From positions 1 through 10,583 of the forward strand of contig CAMGJS010000018.1 of assembly GCA_946056455.1 (NCBI GenBank): a DNA stretch of 10,583 bases, read 5' to 3'. Below, one piece after another: positions 6,862-10,583 of this stretch (within the stretch, counting starts at the first letter, position 1; each line of letters starts with the position of its first letter). The position numbers and the translations under genes were made by a program. Source of the DNA: an uncultured Clostridia bacterium (lineage in GTDB: Bacteria > Bacillota > Clostridia > Oscillospirales > Ruminococcaceae). The notes below the pieces were generated by a model, which was not told where the DNA came from, did no database searches, and was given only the letters and a program-made list of their open reading frames with translations.

Positions 6862-7662
6862 ATGGCTGTATTAAAACCTTCATATGAAAGAGTAAAAGCT
6901 GCCAGAAGTAACGACAGACCTATGGGCGGTTATTATATAAAGCATATGATTGACGACTTTATCGAGCTTCACGGCGACAGACGCTTCGGCGACGACGGCG
7001 CTATCGTTGCGGGAGTAGGTTACCTTGACGGTATCCCCGTTACCGCTATCGCGATGGAAAGAGGCGACTCGATAGAAGAAAGAATGAGACGAAACTTCGG
7101 GTGCCCCTCGCCCGAGGGATACAGAAAAGCACTCAGACTTATGAAAGAGGCTGAAAAGTTCCACCGCCCGATAATCTGCTTTATCGGAAGTTCGGGAGCA
7201 AACCCCGGAATTGAGGCGGAAGAAAGAGGGCAGGGCGAGGCAATAGCCGAAAACCTTGTTGAGATGATGGGAATAAAATCTCCGATTATTTCTGTTGTAG
7301 TCGGTGAAGGCGGAAGCGGAGGAGCACTTGCTCTCGGAGTGTGCGACACGGCGATTATGCTTGAAAACTCGGTTTATTCGGTTATTTCTCCCGAGGGTTG
7401 CGCAAGTATTCTCTGGAAGGACTCGGCAAAGGCACCTGAGGCGGCTGACGCTTTGAAGCTCACAGCGGACGACCTTTACAAATTCGGAATTGTCGAATAT
7501 GTAATAGAAGAGGAAAACAGAACATCGGAGGAAATATGCAGTGCATTGAAGAGATGCGTCAAGGACGAAATTATCGCAAAGAAGGCGCTCTCTGTTGACG
7601 AGCTTCTTGACGGAAGATACAATAAGTTCCGCAAGATAGGCAACTGCGAGGATAATCAGTAA
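6862..7662 (+). CDS. accA: Acetyl-CoA carboxylase carboxyltransferase, alpha subunit
   Basis: AccA forms the second half of the carboxyltransferase. The 266-residue protein has the conserved core ELHGDRRFGDD (35-45), PEGYRKALRLM (84-94), AEERGQGEAIAENL (119-132), the GEGGSGGALALG loop (148-159) and SPEGCASILWKD (176-187). It is shorter than E. coli AccA (about 319), missing part of the N-terminal helical extension, as in other clostridial forms. The stretch IGSSGANPGI (108-117) departs from the usual DTPGAYPG-like sequence in this active-site region. It is the last gene of the operon, and a strong terminator begins 6 bases after its stop codon. Confidence 0.95.
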   Translation: MAVLKPSYERVKAARSNDRPMGGYYIKHMIDDFIELHGDRRFGDDGAIVAGVGYLDGIPVTAIAMERGDSIEERMRRNFGCPSPEGYRKALRLMKEAEKFHRPIICFIGSSGANPGIEAEERGQGEAIAENLVEMMGIKSPIISVVVGEGGSGGALALGVCDTAIMLENSVYSVISPEGCASILWKDSAKAPEAADALKLTADDLYKFGIVEYVIEEENRTSEEICSALKRCVKDEIIAKKALSVDELLDGRYNKFRKIGNCEDNQ

Positions 7663-7667
7663 AAAAG

Positions 7668-7718
7668 CAACGGACTTTGTATTATAACAAAGTCCGTTGT
7701 TGATTTTTCTGTTTTTTT
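7668..7718 (+). terminator. Strong intrinsic terminator of the fab operon
   Basis: CAACGGACTTTGT (7668-7680) pairs perfectly with ACAAAGTCCGTTG (7687-7699) over 13 base pairs with a 6-base loop. It is followed by T-rich sequence with five consecutive T's and then seven. This is a textbook Rho-independent terminator directly after accA. Its tail overlaps the next promoter. Confidence 0.93.
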
Positions 7719-7728
7719 GTGCTAAAAT
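7700..7728 (+). promoter_or_regulatory. Sigma-A promoter of the EAL-protein locus
   Basis: TTGATT (7700-7705) is separated by 17 bases from TAAAAT (7723-7728). A TG at 7720-7721 makes an extended -10. The -35 box begins at the first base after the accA terminator stem, and the spacer is the terminator's T-rich tail. The two signals therefore share bases. Transcription would start near 7735, about 30 bases before the TTG start codon. Confidence 0.75.
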
Positions 7729-7765
7729 GATGGACGGAGAAAAAATGCCAAAGGGGTGAAAAGCG

Positions 7766-8059
7766 TTGATAGATTTTGTATCGGGTGTAAAATTTCAGAT
7801 AGCGTCGCTTTGTTTTGTTCTTCTTGTTGTTGTGGATTTTGTCCGCAGTAAGAGAATAAAAACGCTTACGACAAGGATTTTCAGCGGACTTCTTGCTACT
7901 GTTACTTTATACATACTCACAGATATTCTTACCGTTTATACAATACTCAATTATACGGACGCTCCCATAAACGAAATAGCTCACAGATTTTTTTTCTTCC
8001 TTTTACTGACCTCGGTTTTTATGTTTTCGGCTTATGTTGAATTTGTCGGAAATTCCTGA
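7766..8059 (+). CDS. Three-helix membrane protein, N-terminal half of a split 7TM-EAL protein
   Basis: The 97-residue product is almost entirely membrane helices, roughly at residues 10-26, 39-61 and 71-95. It has no soluble domain. The start is TTG at 7766 with AAAGGGG (7750-7756) about 9 bases upstream; the in-frame ATG at 7745 is closed after four codons by a TGA, so it cannot be the start. The sequence, including the LTDILTVYTILNYTD segment, resembles the first part of the 7-helix membrane sensor found in front of clostridial GGDEF/EAL proteins. The gene ends at a TGA (8057-8059), and the same frame stays open through the next gene. It is thus either a separately made half or the front of a broken gene. 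TGA is used as a stop nowhere else in the window. Confidence 0.65.
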   Translation: MIDFVSGVKFQIASLCFVLLVVVDFVRSKRIKTLTTRIFSGLLATVTLYILTDILTVYTILNYTDAPINEIAHRFFFFLLLTSVFMFSAYVEFVGNS

Positions 8060-8080
8060 AATAAGGAAGTAAGCACGGTT

Positions 8081-9691
8081 ATGTCGGTGATATGGATATT
8101 GCCGTACCTTATATGCTCCGTGGGGATATTCGTCGGAAGTCTTGAATATGTTGTCTTTGAAAAATGCGTTTACTCAATGGGATTTTCGACTTATTCGCTT
8201 TATGCGGGTATAGCGATTTATCTTATTGTTAACTTTATCGAAACTTTCAGATATAAAGAAATTTTCTCAAGAAAAAAACGCTTTGCGTTAAGACTTCAGA
8301 TGTTTATCTGGATAGTTGTTGCCGTAGTTCAGTTTACGCACCCTTATATTCTTCTTTCCGCTCTGGGGATATCAATAAGCACCGTTGCTCTTTATTTTTC
8401 ATTTGAAAACCCGAATGAAAATATCGACGAAGAAACGGGAGCGTTCAATAAAAAGGCTTTTGATATGTCCTTTTTTGAACAGACAAACTGTATCGGACAA
8501 AAGCCCGTTCACCTTTTAACCCTTGTTATCGAGGATAAGGACATTATATCAAGCAGTATCGGCTTTAACAGATATAACGAGCTTGTAAAGCTTATCAGCG
8601 ACACGATGAAGTTAACCTTCGGAACAGCCGTATATCGCACAAAATCCGATATGATTTCAGTGATTTATCCGAGAAACAACCCGGGCTTTAAAGAAAAGAT
8701 AACAGCTTTAAAAAACACTATGGAAAAGGGTTTTTGCTTAAAAGACGCCGAAATTCAGCCGAATACCCATATCGTTATTATGGAATGTCCCGAAATAACA
8801 TCTGAGCCCGAAGAAATTTACGAGCTTGTTCTTCACGGGTCAAGGTTCGGCGGTTCGGACTTTGTGAGAATGGTCGATGAAAGCGGTGTCGAAAAGAAAA
8901 ACCGCACCGATACTCTCAACAAGATGATAGTTTCGGCAATAGAAAACGACGGCTTTGATGTTGTGTATCAGCCAATATATTCAACAGAGAAGAAAGCGTT
9001 CGTTTCATCGGAAGCGCTTGTCAGATTTAAGGATAAAGAAACGATAGGCTTTGTTTCTCCCGAAGAATTTATCCCCCTTGCCGAAAAGAACGGATATATC
9101 ATAAAAATCGGTGAGATAGTCTTTGAAAAGGTCTGCAAGACGATACAAACCCTCAAAGAAAAGAATATTCCCATAGAATATATAGAAGTCAACCTTTCTG
9201 CATTGCAGAGCATTGACGAAAAAGTGCCCGACGCCTTTTCCGAGATAATGAAAAAATACGGTGTAAAGCCCTGCGAAGTAAACCTTGAAATAACCGAAAC
9301 AACGGCTGTCGAGTCGGCGGTTATGCTTGAACGGAATATGAAGAAGTTCAGAAAAATGGGTTGCAGTTTTTCTATGGACGATTTTGGAACGGGATACTCA
9401 AACCTTCAAAAAATGGCGGAGATAAAATACGACCTTGTCAAGCTTGACAAGAGCCTTATCTGGCCCTCGTTCGGAGAAAACCCGAAGGACGAGTCTGTAA
9501 CTATCCTCAAAAACAGCGTAAGAATGGTAACGGGGATAGGCTCTCATATCGTTGCCGAAGGTGTTGAAACCGAGGAAATGGTCAACGGACTAACCGAAAT
9601 GGGCGTGCAGTATCTTCAGGGCTATTATTTCTCTAAGCCTATCTCCGAGGAAGCTTATATCGAGTTCCTTGCCGAGAAAATATGCGTATAA
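8081..9691 (+). CDS. Membrane protein with degenerate GGDEF and intact EAL domain (c-di-GMP phosphodiesterase)
   Basis: This 536-residue protein is predicted to break down cyclic di-GMP at the membrane. Four hydrophobic helices lie near residues 3-26, 38-56, 68-85 and 89-108. A degenerate GGDEF domain follows (about 115-265): it opens with DEETGAFNKKAF, but the signature site reads YRTKSDMISV, so cyclase activity is not expected. The EAL domain (about 275-532) keeps the metal and catalytic residues: E311-A-L, N371, E403, D433-D434 in DDFGTGYS, K455, E494 and Q513. AAGGAAG (8063-8069) lies 11 bases before the ATG, so translation could start here. With the upstream 97-residue piece, same frame and 24 bases away, it would form a 7-helix sensor. 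The input sensed is unknown. Confidence 0.9.
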   Translation: MSVIWILPYLICSVGIFVGSLEYVVFEKCVYSMGFSTYSLYAGIAIYLIVNFIETFRYKEIFSRKKRFALRLQMFIWIVVAVVQFTHPYILLSALGISISTVALYFSFENPNENIDEETGAFNKKAFDMSFFEQTNCIGQKPVHLLTLVIEDKDIISSSIGFNRYNELVKLISDTMKLTFGTAVYRTKSDMISVIYPRNNPGFKEKITALKNTMEKGFCLKDAEIQPNTHIVIMECPEITSEPEEIYELVLHGSRFGGSDFVRMVDESGVEKKNRTDTLNKMIVSAIENDGFDVVYQPIYSTEKKAFVSSEALVRFKDKETIGFVSPEEFIPLAEKNGYIIKIGEIVFEKVCKTIQTLKEKNIPIEYIEVNLSALQSIDEKVPDAFSEIMKKYGVKPCEVNLEITETTAVESAVMLERNMKKFRKMGCSFSMDDFGTGYSNLQKMAEIKYDLVKLDKSLIWPSFGENPKDESVTILKNSVRMVTGIGSHIVAEGVETEEMVNGLTEMGVQYLQGYYFSKPISEEAYIEFLAEKICV

Positions 9692-9732
9692 AAATAAAGG
9701 GTACCGAGCTGGAGTTCGGCACCCTTTAATTT
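9692..9732. terminator. Bidirectional terminator between the EAL gene and mrp
   Basis: TAAAGGGT (9695-9702) pairs with ACCCTTTA (9721-9728). After an A-C mismatch, CCGAGC (9704-9709) pairs with GTTCGG (9714-9719) around a TGGA loop. The right side reads AATTTTAT and the left side reads AAAATA, giving a T-tract on either strand. It lies between two convergent stop codons, at 9691 (+) and 9732 (-), and can end both transcripts. Confidence 0.85.
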
Positions 9733-10550
9733 TATAAATTTTCGATTTTATCCGCAAGCGCGTCAAGCCAGTCACCGTCAAAAAGCTCTATAGCACCCTT
9801 GTCGCAGGCGGTAGCAAGGGATGGGTTCATAGGGATTTTTGCAACAGCGTCAATTCCGTATTCCTTTGCAAGAGCGTCAATGTTGCTTTCTCCGAAAATG
9901 CTGTGCTTTTTGTGACAATCGGGACATTCAAAGTAGGACATATTCTCGACAATGCCCAGAACTTCAATATCCATAAGCCTTGCCATCTTGACAGCCTTTC
10001 CGACAATCATCGAAACAAGCTCCTGAGGGGAAGTGACAACGATAATTCCGTCAACGGGCAAGGACTGGAAAACAGTCAGCGGAACATCGCCCGTTCCCGG
10101 AGGCATATCGACAAACATATAGTCAACATCGCCCCAGATAACATCTGTCCAGAACTGCGTTACCGTTCCCGCAATGACAGGCCCACGCCACACGACAGGG
10201 TCCGTTTCGTTTTCGAGCAAAAGATTTACGGACATCAGCTTTGTGCCCATTTTTGTCTGACAGGGGATAATTCCGTTTTCATCGCCGTCAGCCTTACAAT
10301 GAACTCCGAAAGCCTTTGGTATTGAAGGACCTGTTATGTCAGCGTCAAGAATAGCGGTGTTAAAGCCCTTTCTTTGCATAGCGACAGCTAAAAGAGAGGT
10401 GACGAGCGACTTTCCCACTCCTCCCTTACCGCTTACTATTCCGATAACTTTTTTTATGTGTGAAAGCTCGTTGGTTTTTTTGATAAGACTTTCGGCAGAA
10501 TTTTCCGAACAGCCCGACGAACATTCAGAACAGTTGTGATTGCAACCCAT
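9732..10550 (-). CDS. mrp: Mrp/NBP35-type P-loop iron-sulfur cluster carrier
   Basis: Mrp-family ATPases hold and transfer [4Fe-4S] clusters to apoproteins in the cytosol. The start chosen is the ATG at 10550, with GGAGG (10560-10564) nine bases upstream, giving 272 residues; an in-frame TTG at 10568 would include the ribosome site and is unlikely. The deviant Walker A motif SGKGGVGKS (40-48) with signature K42 is intact. DADITGPSIP (69-78) and DMPPGTGD (148-155) are also present. The bridging cluster motif C-x2-C is at C209 and C212. A short N-terminal tail carries C3, C7, C10 and C14 (CxxxCxxCxxxC), which may bind a further cluster as in NBP35-type members. It is convergent with the EAL gene and probably has its own promoter, which lies beyond the window end. 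Confidence 0.93.
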   Translation of the reverse strand: MGCNHNCSECSSGCSENSAESLIKKTNELSHIKKVIGIVSGKGGVGKSLVTSLLAVAMQRKGFNTAILDADITGPSIPKAFGVHCKADGDENGIIPCQTKMGTKLMSVNLLLENETDPVVWRGPVIAGTVTQFWTDVIWGDVDYMFVDMPPGTGDVPLTVFQSLPVDGIIVVTSPQELVSMIVGKAVKMARLMDIEVLGIVENMSYFECPDCHKKHSIFGESNIDALAKEYGIDAVAKIPMNPSLATACDKGAIELFDGDWLDALADKIENL

Positions 10551-10583
10551 AGTGTAAAACCTCCGCAAAAAAAATAAACGGGA
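10551..10583 (-). promoter_or_regulatory. 5' untranslated segment of mrp with ribosome binding site
   Basis: On the minus strand GCGGAGG lies nine bases before the mrp ATG, preceded by an uninterrupted run of T's. Only 33 bases of upstream sequence are in view. No complete promoter can be identified. Confidence 0.6.

Noticed and set aside
8057..8080. TGA at 8057 read as selenocysteine or as tryptophan by a changed genetic code
   Set aside because: Trp codons in the other genes are TGG, no other gene here has an in-frame TGA, and I see no convincing selenocysteine hairpin just downstream. Position in a loop between membrane helices also gives no reason for selenocysteine.

Overview
The window looks like chromosome from a low-to-mid GC Firmicute of class Clostridia, probably a gut Ruminococcaceae/Oscillospiraceae-type anaerobe. 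The reasons are strong AGGAGG-type ribosome binding sites, sigma-A promoters, a FabK-type enoyl reductase, clostridial fab gene order, short clostridial AccD/AccA subunits, and a 7TM-GGDEF-EAL protein of a clostridial style. The taxon is an inference from gene content, not a match to a known genome.

Layout. Bases 1-186 are the 3' end of a DUF1846/UPF0371-like gene, closed by a hairpin at 191-224. A consensus-like sigma-A promoter (309-337) then drives a nine-gene fatty-acid synthesis operon on the + strand: fabH, acpP, fabK, fabD, fabG, fabF, fabZ, accD, accA (421-7662). The operon ends in a strong intrinsic terminator (7668-7718). Overlapping that terminator's T-rich tail is a second promoter (7700-7728) for a cyclic-di-GMP signalling locus at 7766-9691. 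A hairpin at 9692-9732 serves as a shared terminator with the convergent, minus-strand Mrp/NBP35-type iron-sulfur carrier gene (9732-10550).

How the genes work together. AccD and AccA form the carboxyltransferase half of acetyl-CoA carboxylase and make malonyl-CoA. FabD moves malonyl onto the acyl carrier protein (AcpP). FabH condenses it with acyl-CoA, and FabG, FabZ and FabK reduce, dehydrate and reduce again. FabF condenses each later round. The biotin carrier (accB) and biotin carboxylase (accC) genes, usually placed around fabZ in related operons, are absent from the window and must lie elsewhere.

Most interesting points. (1) The membrane half and the EAL half of the c-di-GMP protein are in the same reading frame, separated by one TGA codon, so this is either a recently split gene or a two-protein reconstitution. 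(2) A 24-bp imperfect dyad is centred on the -35 box of the fab promoter, and a second dyad lies in the leader; both are candidate regulatory sites, and neither resembles the known FapR or FabT operators. (3) Three successive hairpins lie between acpP and fabK. (4) accB and accC are missing. I see no CRISPR array, insertion sequence, phage gene, tRNA or rRNA. Apart from these points the region is housekeeping, and I found no clearly undescribed system.
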